Positions 14,313-26,163 of a stretch of DNA of 60,000 nt are shown here, piece after piece. The notes beneath the pieces were generated by a model, which was given only the letters and a program-made list of their open reading frames with translations, was not told the DNA's origin and ran no database searches. The translations under genes and the position numbers were made by a program. The DNA is from Tubiluchus corallicola (Eukaryota; Priapulida; Priapulimorpha; Priapulimorphida; Tubiluchidae). The stretch is taken from assembly GCA_030141605.1 (NCBI GenBank), contig JAQGDQ010000131.1, forward strand, positions 374,001 to 434,000, written 5' to 3'. Each line of letters begins with the position of its first letter. Positions within the stretch are counted from its first letter, which is position 1.

Positions 14313-16408
14313 GAAATTTTCCAAATAAAGGAAAAGTTGTATCAACTTTCTTGTAAAAGACATCTGTGAAGAGTCTGGACGAAAGCTATCCACCAGAACG
14401 GTTTAATTTAAACTTAGCTTTAAAAAACATTATTATTGCTGAAAAAGTTGATTTGACACTGTTACACCTAATACTGATCAACCCTTTCTCAACTGTGACT
14501 GGAAAGTACAAACTGTGTTTCTTCCAAGTTTTTCTTCCATAACATTCGCACAGGCTTAGACCTATACTAGGCCTTCTTACTTTGAACTGCATGCTCTACA
14601 CCTACACAAGACTTACAAGCATTCAACTACACGTACATGGTAAATACTTTGTGGATCTTCGCATCTCATAAAGTCGTAAAACAACTAGGATGGTTCAACG
14701 CGAAGCAAGACCAGTCATCTTCACTGCTTTGTTGGCATCAGCATTGTATGGTAAATAATGATCGACAGACAGATAGGTGAGATAGGAGAAAGAAAGAAGG
14801 ACAAACTATGTAAATTACTCGCTTTTGGTGTTTTCATGCTGACCTGATTGTTGTGTTGGTTTTTACAAAAACTCTTTCCAATTCAAAATTTAATTTAATT
14901 TATTTTATTCACACGCAGAGGTGTGAAATGTTTAACCGCAGGTTGTTTAGAAAGCTTATTTAAAATATACTTTAAAATTCCTTTTTTCTTCCCATTTAAG
15001 TTTACACAGTCTTGTTTTGTTGCAGGTTACTCATCATTCCTATCATCGTTATCGACATCATTATCACTGTTACCAACACTACTATCATCATTATCATGGC
15101 CATTCTTTCATCGTCGCTGTTACCGTCACCATCTTCCAGATGTCCTGCTGCGTTTTTCCACTTGCAAGGGATGCGAAACTGTTTAAAATGGCTGAACTGT
15201 GAGGACTTAATGAAAGTTAAATTGAAGAAGAAAGATTTTGCCCTGGGTAGCTTAAAAACGATAATTATTAATTAATACATTTTTACAAAGCCATTTCAAC
15301 GAGATCTTGTGCTTTCCATCATCACTAGTGTCATCTAGCTCAGAAACTAACAGCAAATTATAAAATATTTAAAAGCACACACGAAACCATTCTTAGACAG
15401 ATCTGACATTTAATTCTGCACTAGCTAGAAGAATCGAAAAGCGAATTTAAATGATTTAGTAAATATAATTAAAGATTGTGTTGTTTTATGTCATGCTTTT
15501 GTACATGCCCGTTAACTTCTGAACTGCTAACACAACCTGTCGTGAAAAGTTTGCACAGTAAAGAATATTTTACTATTGAAAAAAGACTTTACTTAATTGT
15601 GAAGTTGGCGTATCACAATTAACTCTAATTTGATTTAGTTTAATTTATAGTTATATTATTATAATCTAGTTACGATGATGGGCCATTGTGTACCTGATTA
15701 GAAGAACTGCTGGACAGTCGGCAATGAATCCTAAAACGAACAAACAAATTTGTAATTATGTGATTATGTGATTCTTTTTCGTTAATTTAAAATTATTACA
15801 ATCACATTAGCATAGTAGTATTTCTCATATTTTACAAGACAAAATTAGTTAACCATTTGATCAAGTGAATTTGGTCAAAAGTTGTCGGATCTGGTGAATA
15901 CTAAGCCTTTTGGTAATATACTGTACTAAACATTGATATGCTAGAAAGACTATACCATGACCAGAAAATATTTTAACTCCACATTACATATCATTCTGCA
16001 GAAAGAAATCAATTTTTAAAAAAAGCACTGTAAGGATTGAAAGTCTTGTGCCCATTTTAGCAAATAAATTAAGCAGTCACAGTTAGTCAATTAATAATTT
16101 AGGTCAGGCCGAGTTTAAAGCCACTTTAGTAATTTAAGAATGGAAAATGACTTAATGCTATTTAACCGAAGTAAACTAGCTGCTTCTTAGAGTGCTTGTT
16201 GGCTTAAATGAGGCAAAAATGTTGAAAATTAAAAGTGTCCAAGTAACAATTATGGAAATGTATCAGAAAAAATCGCTCACTTCATTATGGTCCAGTCCCA
16301 CTTTCAGAAAAGTGGAACCCTGGGGGCGTTTTTTTCTAAAAGTGAGCAACTAGCCAGTCTTATCAAACTGATTATGCTGAATTAGTTATGTTAAATAGTT
16401 ATGAATAA

Positions 16409-16573
16409 TTATGTTAAATCAGAAATGGTGGTCAAGTATTTGACTACATTGATTCCATACTGTCTTTTGAATGCTGGAGTTGAAGAGAAGAGAAATTTTA
16501 CAGTTCTGAGAAACTCTTGCATTTGCGACTGTAGCTCCTCCGCTGACATATTGACGCTTTCACATTGCGTCAT
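16409..16573 (-). CDS. small unassigned ORF (54 aa)
   Basis: A complete ATG-to-TAA frame starting MTQCESVNMSAEELQSQMQ and continuing EFLRTVKFLFSSTPAFKRQY. The start looks like an amphipathic helix. No family is recognised and there is no splice context. The locus has only AT-rich noncoding sequence on both sides, so chance is quite possible. Confidence 0.2.
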   Translation of the reverse strand: MTQCESVNMSAEELQSQMQEFLRTVKFLFSSTPAFKRQYGINVVKYLTTISDLT

Positions 16574-19500
16574 CTCATGGGGGTTGAGCTACGGTGTGGC
16601 AAATTCGCCAATAAAATAAGTTCCAATCAGTAATGAATACCAATAATTAAAAGACACGTTCGTGACAAATTTATTTTTGCAGCCAAAGCAAAATTATTGC
16701 GGAAATGTTAATAATTTGAATACCGAGCACAATACTAATTCAATGTATTGAGTTTTATATGAGAAATTTAATGTTTTTGTTTTAAATCATCTTACTAAAC
16801 AGTTAAGAATGAATGTTGTTGATTACGTAGTTGGCTGGGCAACCAACTAACCAGCCAACGAACGAAGAACGAACAAACCAACCAAACAGCAAGCTAGACC
16901 AGTCAGTCATTCATATGTTTAATCATTCACTTAGAACTTAGATGGACATATTGTCAGTAAGCCAGCCAGAAACAGTCGAGAATTGGTTGGTTTATCGGTT
17001 AGATGGTCACACGATCATCAAATCAGATTAGACTAACACTCAGTTTAGAAAGTTAGTTGATTAATGAATACTATGATCGACTGTAGATGTTTTATCCTTT
17101 GTAGGCAAAGGAAGTTTATACGCTTTATAGGTCCACTAGTCTGTCATACTTACGAATTCAATCATTATAGAGGAATGATACTTCGTCCTTAACGAAAAAC
17201 GTTGAAAAATACACTTAGCTTGCTATGCAAGTAAACCAATAATATGAGTATAAAATCAACTCATATTATAATAGATGTGATTTCGCCATAAAAAATTATA
17301 AGATCATAAAGTGATAAAGAAATTACAATAACTATAGAAGAATTATATAAAACTAAGGGTATGCACCATTTACAGACATTTCATGCTACATTATCAAAAT
17401 AAACAAAATACATTATGTACTAGTTAGTGACGTAATGGCTCAGTACTTACGTCATTTTGTGTAAATTTTTGTAAGAAGTTGCGCTCATCGTAGACTGCCT
17501 GCTCTATTGATAAACCGGTTCTCTAAATGTGCAGCTTGTTGAATTCGGTTGTCCGCCAAGTCGATGCTCTTAAAACAAAAGCAGTCTTCTGGCATCATTA
17601 TAAAGAATTTTTTACTAAAATTTTCTCTCTAAATTACTCGAACGATGCAACTGAATTGTCAAAATCCGTGCTGTCAAAAAGCTTAGTCAATTAAATAAAT
17701 TAACGGTTGAACGAACTAGCTAATAATTTTGTAACAGAATAAAACCTAAATTCGACAAAACTTAAAATAATAGCATAGATTACACTGTAAAGGTCAACTG
17801 TAGACGTAAATAAAAAGAGTTTGACAATGCAATAATTAATTATAATATTTTATCTACAGATGCTCGATAGGTTTATAGTCCATTTCACTTACCTTTCAAT
17901 ATAATGTTTAGAAATCCGTGAGAATACGTAAAAGAAAAGGCCTGAGTAGCACCTTTACTTGCTTCAAAACTTAACAAAGCATTGACATCCACTGTTTCAG
18001 TAGAAGATATAAAACTGTCGCAGTCGTAAGTTGACTTAATGATTAATGATTTTTTTAATGATTTGATAGATTTATTTCGCAGTAAACATATACATATACA
18101 TTACATGTGCATCGATAATCAGTTTTTGTTAATACAAAAATATGATACAATTCATGATTTCTGCGCTAGAGACCTTAGAAGCTAGCTTATGGTAGGCCAC
18201 TAGACTTAAATCTGAGCTTCGCTGCGTTGACTCCCTAGTTATATAGGTACATGCCTACAATTCGTTTTGGGGATCCCTATAGGCTACTTGTTTGTTTAAA
18301 ATGGCTGAGCTTAACAGTCATCCCGGTAGTTTAAACTTGTAACTTTTATTACATTGCTGCTAAAACAAGCCCGGGCGCAATAACACAGCATGTAAGTGAT
18401 AAAAAATTTCAAAACGAATTTTTAAGCCTTTTTATGGAGAGTGTTTTCTTGTCCTTTAATAGGTAGCTATAAGGGTTTTTAATTATCTCGTTAGGTTCAA
18501 TTTATGGAAGCTTACAGCCACGTTTTCTTTGAAGAAATCGGTTTACAGCGTTCAAGAGACTGCAGCAAATGATGCTACAAATCTGGCTTCAAACGAACCA
18601 TGTTTTGCCGAAACCCGCAGTGCAAATCTTTTCTCTCGTGCTGAAGAAATCTAATATGTCGCACTTCCGATGCGTTGAAGATGCTGACGCGCGGTAAGAG
18701 AGAAAGGTGTGATGATCAATACAGGAAATGAAACTGAAAGAACATAGCCCTACACCGGCAACTCAAGCTGAGCATACCTGCATGTAAGCTTTTATTGAAC
18801 GTGTCTGAAATATTACTGCAACAATTCTGAGAAACTTGAATGTATAAGAAGCCCCCAAAACTATGCCGCGTTTCTGACGTGATAACCCATTTTCACTCAT
18901 TAATGAATCAACTGATCGAACAGAAGATCTTTTATAGGCGTATGTGCACACTGATCTGCAACGTACGGCAACGGCGAGCGCTATTGATCCGGCGACGGTA
19001 AATCTAGAATGTGTAAATAGAGCCGTAACTCTAAACAAAATTGGTAAGCTTTAGATCGGCGAAAAATAGTCCGTGCATTTGCTCACATTCAAAATTCCTA
19101 AAAACTGCATATGCGGGCGCATGTGTATGCACCTTAAACTTTAGTTTTTCTTTCGTGACAAAAATGTTACCGTCTCGCAATCATATGAACATCAATTTTT
19201 AATTTCCTTGCTGCACAATGCCACCCCCCACCGCCGAAGTTTATTGATGATGTGTCACTTCACACTACCCGACTGACTTCGTCTCACATGTTCGAAAAAG
19301 TCACTAAAGTTACTATAATTTTATAATTAAACATACGCGCTTCGTATCATGCTCCTGTGTCTATGGCATTTGTATGAATACCGAAACGTTATTCCAACAG
19401 AGGCGTATAGCCTAGGCCGCCAAAGTTTGAGGACGTCACATTTTAGAAAAAATTCTCATTCTCCTCGGAAAATGTGTATACTTCCATATTCATGTAAAGG

Positions 19501-20374
19501 GCGTATTTTATAACACACCACAGGCAGTTGCCGAACGGAGCTTTTATATAAATGCCACATAACGAACAAGTGCAAGGTGTTACACAACAAGCAGCTGCGC
19601 TCGAATACAAGAGATATGCAAACACATATAATTAATAACTACCACGTAGAAACTAGATTAATAGTGTTTCTAATACACCACAAGTAATTGTTTAGTCTGC
19701 TCATTAAATTAATTTTCAATAGAGATGGGCAGGACAGAACTATCATCCTAGGGCGTTGTAAACTGCTGATACGCCCCTGTAGGCAAATGAAGATGTTTAT
19801 TTTCCTACGTGTAAAGCCATATTTCCCTCTTTGCCTTTAAGAACAGTTTTTTAAAGGTATTAAAGTTACTGTACACATGTATGATGCATTAGCTCATTTT
19901 TCTGCACAACACCTGGCTGCTATTCTCAAAATGATTTCAACATGAAGTGTTGTGCACAAAGCAGTTCATGCACGACAGTTTTATGCGTCTTGTGATTATG
20001 ATTTTACAACATTTCTAGCTAATCTGCAAACGTGACATTTGCATCCTGTCATTGCGCTCGTAATAATTAATTTCTTTTTCATAATATGCCAGCGACCATT
20101 TTATCTTGTTACAACATTTCACGTTTCACGGAATCATCTCTTTCTGTGCTTTCTGTATGGCTTTTTGAGCTTCGGTAAATGGCAGAATTTAACGTAATTA
20201 CTGTTTTCACAAATTCCTCGAGATCTGTACATGACAAATCCCCAGAAACCATCACTATTTTTGCTAATTGAAACTAAATTGATCAGTGCTGTCGTCTAAA
20301 TGCGCAGAATGCTTTTTATATGGCGATGATGCAGAAATAAACTAATGCAGTACGTAGTTATAACTACTGCTGTT

Positions 20375-20756
20375 GCTCAGCAACAGCAATAGCAGCACCA
20401 GCAAAGCAGCAGAGTAGCAGCTGCAGCAACAACAGCAGCAGCAGCAACAACAACAACGGCAAAACAATAGTAACAGCAGCAGTAACAACAACAGCAACAT
20501 TATCATTATCAGCGCCGATAACAACAACAACAAAATAACAACGACAATAATGACAATGACGACGTCAACAACAATGATAACAACAAAAACAGCAACAGCA
20601 GTAGCAGCACCAACAGTAACAGCAACAGCAGCAGCAACGATAACAATGACAACAACAACAACGTCGACGACGACGACAATGATAACAACAGAAACAACAA
20701 CAACAGCACCAGCTTCAACAAGAACAAGAACAACAACATCATCATCAACAACAACA

Positions 20757-20789
<33 letters not shown>

Positions 20790-20794
20790 ACTAT

Positions 20795-20859
<65 letters not shown>

Positions 20860-20905
20860 ACTACCCATCACCGCCACCGCCGCCACCACCACCGCCGCCA
20901 CCATG
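20375..20905. repeat. compound trinucleotide array (CAG/CAA, AAC/GAC, TAC, CCG/CCA)
   Basis: About 530 bp of trinucleotide-period sequence changes unit along its length: CAG/CAA mixtures, then AACAAC/GACGAC, then (CTA)n at 20757-20860, then CCGCCACCACC to 20903. The track is open in several frames on both strands, giving poly-Thr or poly-Leu. I read it as noncoding simple repeat. Confidence 0.85.
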
Positions 20906-23900
20906 GGATCTGGCAAAATTGCATAAGAGTTTCATTGACTTCAATTTTTCTTAATTTTTTCTTGTTTTAACTCAGATGTTACATGTTCAGGCAAGTAATT
21001 GACTGTCGCATAAAAGTTCTAAGTCAATTAACATTAAAAATGTATGACACAAATGCAATTCGCGGACAGTCCTTGCGGCTAATTCTGCAAGCTTTAAAAT
21101 CTTATCCTTGAGACGAAACACTTAAACAACCTCCTCACGATAATTTTTCCGTAAGTCGAAGCAATATTCCAATGACGTGTGTAATAATGCCATACAAGAT
21201 AAAACATTATTTTTCCAGGAAGCAAGAGACACGAGAAGAGTGTGCAATCAGTAATCATGTTAGCGCAATAATGTACTACGTTATTCAATTTTCCAATTTC
21301 GTCATGGTCACACGAAAAAGTCTACAACTTATAGTGCCTACGCCGAACTGATGACATTGATAATTTCCAGATAACAAAAACTTTCCTCTTAGATTGCGTC
21401 ATATGTTTTGACTTTGATGGTGACGTCAAAAGAATGAAAGCCTCAATAACTAGGAAACTGTGAATTATAACACTTTATCTACCGTTTAGCAGCTAGAGCG
21501 CGAGAGAGATTGCATCAATAAGAAGTCAGCCAGCAGAAAATATTTTACTCAACTATAATTAACGTGTAACTTGTATTCCCTACGTATTACATATATTAGT
21601 TAAATAAGAAAAGTACAATGTATACTCAAAGTTTCAAACAATAAACACGAGTTAGTTAATAGAAAATAGTTTTTTAACTTGCTTGTATGTAGCTTACTAT
21701 ATTTGTAATGGCCTTATTTTCACCATATTTTATTGTAAACATTTTAACTAATTTCTTGAGCGTAATTTCAATTATAAATTTCATATCAGAAATAAAGGTT
21801 AACTTATTTAGCCAGTGACGTTTTCGCGTAAAACAGTGAGTTACATCAATTTGAAATCATTCGAAACTGTGATAGACCCAAGATTTATCGAGGTTTTAAT
21901 AGCAGAGCATGTACGAAGCACCCATCATCTTTTCTTGCATGTTTCAGAAAACATCATACAAGGTACAGTAAAATTTGGTAACACTTGAGTGTGACGCACA
22001 ACGGTGACGAAGCTCATTTTCCAAGTGACAGGAAAACGCGTTAATTGAAGAGATGTGGGCGATTCACAGACAGCCGTTGCCGTTACGTTGACGGTTACTT
22101 TGGATGAGATGAATCTGCTGAAAAGTGACAAAAACGAATTCTCCTCGATAAACAGCTATACGGCCTGATTTCATTATGCACTATGCAGTGACGTCTTTAC
22201 TAGATATCTTTACTTGTTTTAGTCTTTCAGGACAACCACTCATTTCACGACAATGACATTAGCTGCAAGATCTTATCAAATTTGGTTAACTATATGTATT
22301 ATAAAGGCGAACAACAAGCTTTCTCGAGATGATAGGATTAGTACAGTGGACACCACATGATTAACTGATTATACATCCTCTGGGATGGACAAACATTGCA
22401 GCATATATCAAATTCTTCTCTTATGACCCAAATTGTACAGCCTCATTAAAGATTCCTTGACAGAGGTAAAGTTATGTAGTACAGTACCTTGTGACTAGGC
22501 TGCTCCTCTGTAATGGGACTATCTCGTATGAGAAGTCACTTGAATACCCTCGCATGATACATCTAATATCGTGTTACTAGATATTACTACAAGCAACCAA
22601 CCTGCCAGTCAATCAGCGAACCAGTCTGCCAACCAACCAACCAACCGAGAGTCGGGTCAATTTAGATTGAAAGCATCGCTTTAACATGGTGAACTTAACG
22701 AGAACCACAATAACATCACCCTTTGTAGGTATTTCTTTACTACGCAAGAGAGTAAACCAACAACACTAGTTGAACGGGCAAATAATGAGTCAAAATAAAT
22801 GTAGCAGTGTGGCAGTTTTAGTGCTAGTTAATGTGGGCAGTTGATCTTTTTAATGCTTCAGTTCACGGAATGAGAAATTGAATGACTTCCTAGAAACTCT
22901 TTGGACTTTACATTTCCTCAAAGGCGATATTCACGTTAAAAATTAATTTGCAGCAGATTGTTTTACTAGAAAAATAAATGAACGATAAAAACTAATGTAC
23001 TGTGCATTCAGCTAGTAGCTTCTATCTATTATCTACTAATTCATATAACTTTTATTTATACATTGTAAATTAAGAAGAGGAGACGGGGCGCTACTTCATC
23101 CACAAAATTGTGCCTTCAGAAAATAGCATTAAACTTTACCCAGCTTGTAAGTAACCTAATGTATGTATATCTAAACAAGGTACATATAAAAAAGCCAGCG
23201 TCGTGTTCTGTTAGTCATTTAGTCACGATTCTCATTAAGATTCTTCAGTGAGTTAAATGAGAGTATAGACTTACCAACAATCTTCACAGTTGACAGGCTA
23301 ACGCATTTTCAACGTTATGAGCAATCTGAGCAGTTGACAACTGAGACGTTTTCAAAATTAAGGCGTTTCAAATTACTTGTCTCTGAACTTGAATGTTAGA
23401 ACAGTATGCTTTAAAACCACAAACTAGGTTTTCTCTCCTCTTTTTACTCTTAGTGACATTCAGTTTGCTGAGTTGGCTTATAGGGGAGATACAACTCATG
23501 GCTGATGTATTTGAGACAATTGTCACGAATAATCAAAATAAGCAAAATCCATTTTAAAGTTAATAAATGGAAACATGGTATCACATTACGATGATCGCAC
23601 TAATATTGTTTATTACAGCAGTCCCAAATTAGACATTTTCTAATTAAACCTCCTGCACTATTTTAATGAAGTACAGACTAATTGAAGCAATCTATAAATT
23701 GCCAAGATTGTTAATTCGTGGCGTCAAAACCAACAGATTTTTTCAAGCAACACAGTTAATTAACGCTATTGAAAAGTAGCTAATTAAGAGCCAAAGCGTT
23801 GCTGAAAGACCCGTTTGTTTGCTGCATTAATTAGGCGAAGCTGCGTCATCACGTGTCAAATCATGCAGGTCTTAACTTGACACGAGTTTGCAATTGACGG

Positions 23901-24548
23901 TTTAAAACACTTGCAATTTTCTTAAAGAAGTCTGCTTAAGACAGCACCATTTAAAATCATAAACTCGTACTATTGAGATGGAAGAGCTGCGAAATGTTGT
24001 AAGTTTATTATTTTTAAAAGATGAAGCCAACACGATGTTCACAATCACGAGGGGTGAAAATATTCGAAAGCAATAAAATCATTTCACCTCACAAGAGCTT
24101 TATAACCCAACAGGAGTTTACTTTACTTGACGCTTGTAACTATAACTGAATATTTAAAAGTGATTATAGGGCGTGTTAAAAACTTCCAAAGGTATTACAT
24201 GTATGTTTAGAAAAATTCTACATTAAAGTATGCATTATTAATGAGACAGCTGTAAATAGCTTGTTGCACTATTAGCCATGGCTTTTGTTTTTTATGAGTT
24301 TATTATTGTGATTCTGCCTGGTGCTGTCCAAGGACCTCAATTGCAAGTGTTTGAAACCAAGATGTTATGACACAGATGAGGTGTAAAACCTAACAAAAGA
24401 CTAATATTAACAATAAAAAATACAATATAGCTAGTACAAGTATGATGCTACCATACATCACTATAATATACGACATATTTAATATTGACTTCTCTTGACG
24501 TACAAAACTGCAACACACAGTTAAGATAATAACAAGGAACAAAATTTG
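20906..24548. other. gene-free stretch
   Basis: No recognisable exon. A degenerate CCAA-type tetranucleotide run lies at 22593-22655. The rest is unique-looking AT-rich DNA. Confidence 0.55.
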
Positions 24549-24554
24549 TTTATT
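24549..24554 (-). terminator. candidate poly(A) signal for TAF1B
   Basis: AATAAA on the minus strand (TTTATT on plus), about 560 nt beyond the TAF1B stop. I see no canonical hexamer closer to the stop. The interval 24555-25113 would be the 3' UTR. Assignment is by position only. Confidence 0.35.
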
Positions 24555-25113
24555 TAACATAGTTTAGCCACAAAACAACAAGAATGAAATTCTGCACAAA
24601 ATTTACAGTCTCGGTGAGTATTTTGTATCACATAATTTTGTTTTTGGTTTTAACAAACGTACCATTCTCTGCCAAACAAAACATGCGAAATGTTTCCAGT
24701 AAACCAACACCGTACAAACAAGTGTATTATCAAAATGAAGCAATTTCTGCTCCGTGACTAGAGTGTGACCAAGTCTAGGCCGTATTACGATAAAATTAAT
24801 AAATAATACCATGAAACAATGCACAGAGAAAAAGTGTGCGTTGTAAGGTGGTACAAACTACAGAAATAGAACCAAACACGAGGCGGCAAAAGGAAACTCG
24901 TATATTCAGTTTATACTGTAGGCCAAACTAAATGCCCACATTCCCTCCATATACAATATAAATGTACCAATCTAAATGAGGTAGAAAATCAATGAATGTA
25001 ATCAGTTAGTGACAATGACAGCAGCAAAGAAATTATGTTTTCAAGCAGGTACTATAATTATGTACGCAAGATGTGCTTGTAACAAAACATGGACGAAGGC
25101 AACCACATGACTT

Positions 25114-26163
25114 TCAACTTTGAAGAGGGGTAAATGCACCACCAGCAATATTGCATAACTGTTTTCGAACTAAATCAATCCGCTGATCTCTCTCAGCTGA
25201 TGAAGCGCAGTAAAATAACTGAGTTTCTACTACTTCAATGTGCGAATATATGCACTTTTCTGGCCTGCCAATTAGTTGGCTTGTTACTGTTAGCAACCAC
25301 TGGAATGACTTGTGAAAACGCAACTTTAGGTATTTGCTCCGGGTCAGTCCCTTGCTGTAGATTCGGTTATAAAAAATATACTCATGGAATGCTAGGCACG
25401 GACATGGTTGACCAGAATACTTATTATCATGTGGGTCGACTACAGAAATATCATTGTGGGCTTTGTTCTGGCTTCCTCCATCATTTGCATTGCCAAGGAC
25501 AGATGAAACTTCTCCATCTGTTTCCTTGTCAGATACGAATTGTGGTGAAATATTCTGCAGCCTGTGATGTTTTACACCCTTCTTTAGTTCTTTCAAATCT
25601 TCTTTTTTGGTTAGTAGATGAGTCCCAGAATCTACACGGCTAGAGTCTCTAATATTTTCTTTCTTTTGCTTTAGTGGGTGATACTTTTCTTTACCATCTA
25701 AATCATCTGTCTTATCAAGGACAGGGTTTTCCTTTGAAACTTCCTCGTCTGTTTCCTTGTCAGATATAAATTGTGCTGAAATATTCTGCAGCCTGTGATG
25801 TTTTGCACCTCTCTTTCGTTGTCTGAAATCATCTTTTTCTGTTAGTAGATCAGTTTCAGAATCTATGCTACTAGAGTCTCTAATATCTTCTTTCTTTTGC
25901 TTTAGCAAGTGTCGTTTTTCTCTACTGCCTGCATCATCTGTATTATCCAGGACAGTGTTTTCTTTCAAAACTTCCTCATCTGTATCACTGCTAGATACAA
26001 ATTCCGCTGAGATTCTCTTCTTGTGCTTTTTGTAGAAGAGACAGCAACTCCTATCAGGACACTGGCAACAAGGTGGTACATTCACATGAGGAATTTCAAA
26101 GTTTGTCTTATAAACATCTTCAATGTATTGAAGAGAATCTGAGGAAAAACTTCTGAGTTCTTC
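25114..26163 (-). CDS. TAF1B: TAF1B exon 16: Cys cluster, 77-aa tandem repeats, conserved C-terminus, stop
   Basis: This 350-codon terminal exon (including stop) begins EELRSFSSD after the acceptor TTTTTGTAG. It holds a cysteine cluster (CCQC..RSCC, residues about 655-664), then two full 77-residue repeats and a partial third. The C-terminal about 110 residues (KYLKLRFHKSFQWLLTV..., HIEVVETQLF) align with the vertebrate TAF1B C-terminus (LLRIKTSLLHEE, LVEKKLF pattern). The repeats therefore sit between two conserved parts, and the frame continues through them. The stop TGA is at 25114-25116. Confidence 0.85.
   Translation of the reverse strand, partial: EELRSFSSDSLQYIEDVYKTNFEIPHVNVPPCCQCPDRSCCLFYKKHKKRISAEFVSSSDTDEEVLKENTVLDNTDDAGSREKRHLLKQKKEDIRDSSSIDSETDLLTEKDDFRQRKRGAKHHRLQNISAQFISDKETDEEVSKENPVLDKTDDLDGKEKYHPLKQKKENIRDSSRVDSGTHLLTKKEDLKELKKGVKHHRLQNISPQFVSDKETDGEVSSVLGNANDGGSQNKAHNDISVVDPHDNKYSGQPCPCLAFHEYIFYNRIYSKGLTRSKYLKLRFHKSFQWLLTVTSQLIGRPEKCIYSHIEVVETQLFYCASSAERDQRIDLVRKQLCNIAGGAFTPLQS

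Larger units (their letters stand above)
13741..20340. other. intergenic stretch with repeat remnants
   Basis: Contains the LINE-like tail at 14169-14312, a degenerate ATC trinucleotide tract (15030-15105), degenerate CCAA/AACG tetranucleotides (16836-16910) and the small ORF at 16409-16573. The segment 18350-19050 is locally richer in CG dinucleotides. It holds a 60-codon open stretch ending at about 18653 after TCTCGTTAG that could be an exon, but I recognise no family. Confidence 0.5.

Noticed and set aside
18470-18653. open plus-strand stretch after an acceptor-like TCTCGTTAG
   Set aside because: About 60 codons with reasonable composition but no recognised family and no matching donor; left as a note only.
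18763-19038. 91-codon minus-strand frame with a RQKRG furin-like site
   Set aside because: No signal peptide or domain pattern; the basic motif alone is weak evidence.
20342-20954. poly-Thr and poly-Leu frames
   Set aside because: Artefacts of the trinucleotide array; open in several frames on both strands.
25134-25643. 169-codon plus-strand frame opposite TAF1B exon 16
   Set aside because: The minus-strand frame has conserved TAF1B sequence and repeats; the plus frame is its shadow.
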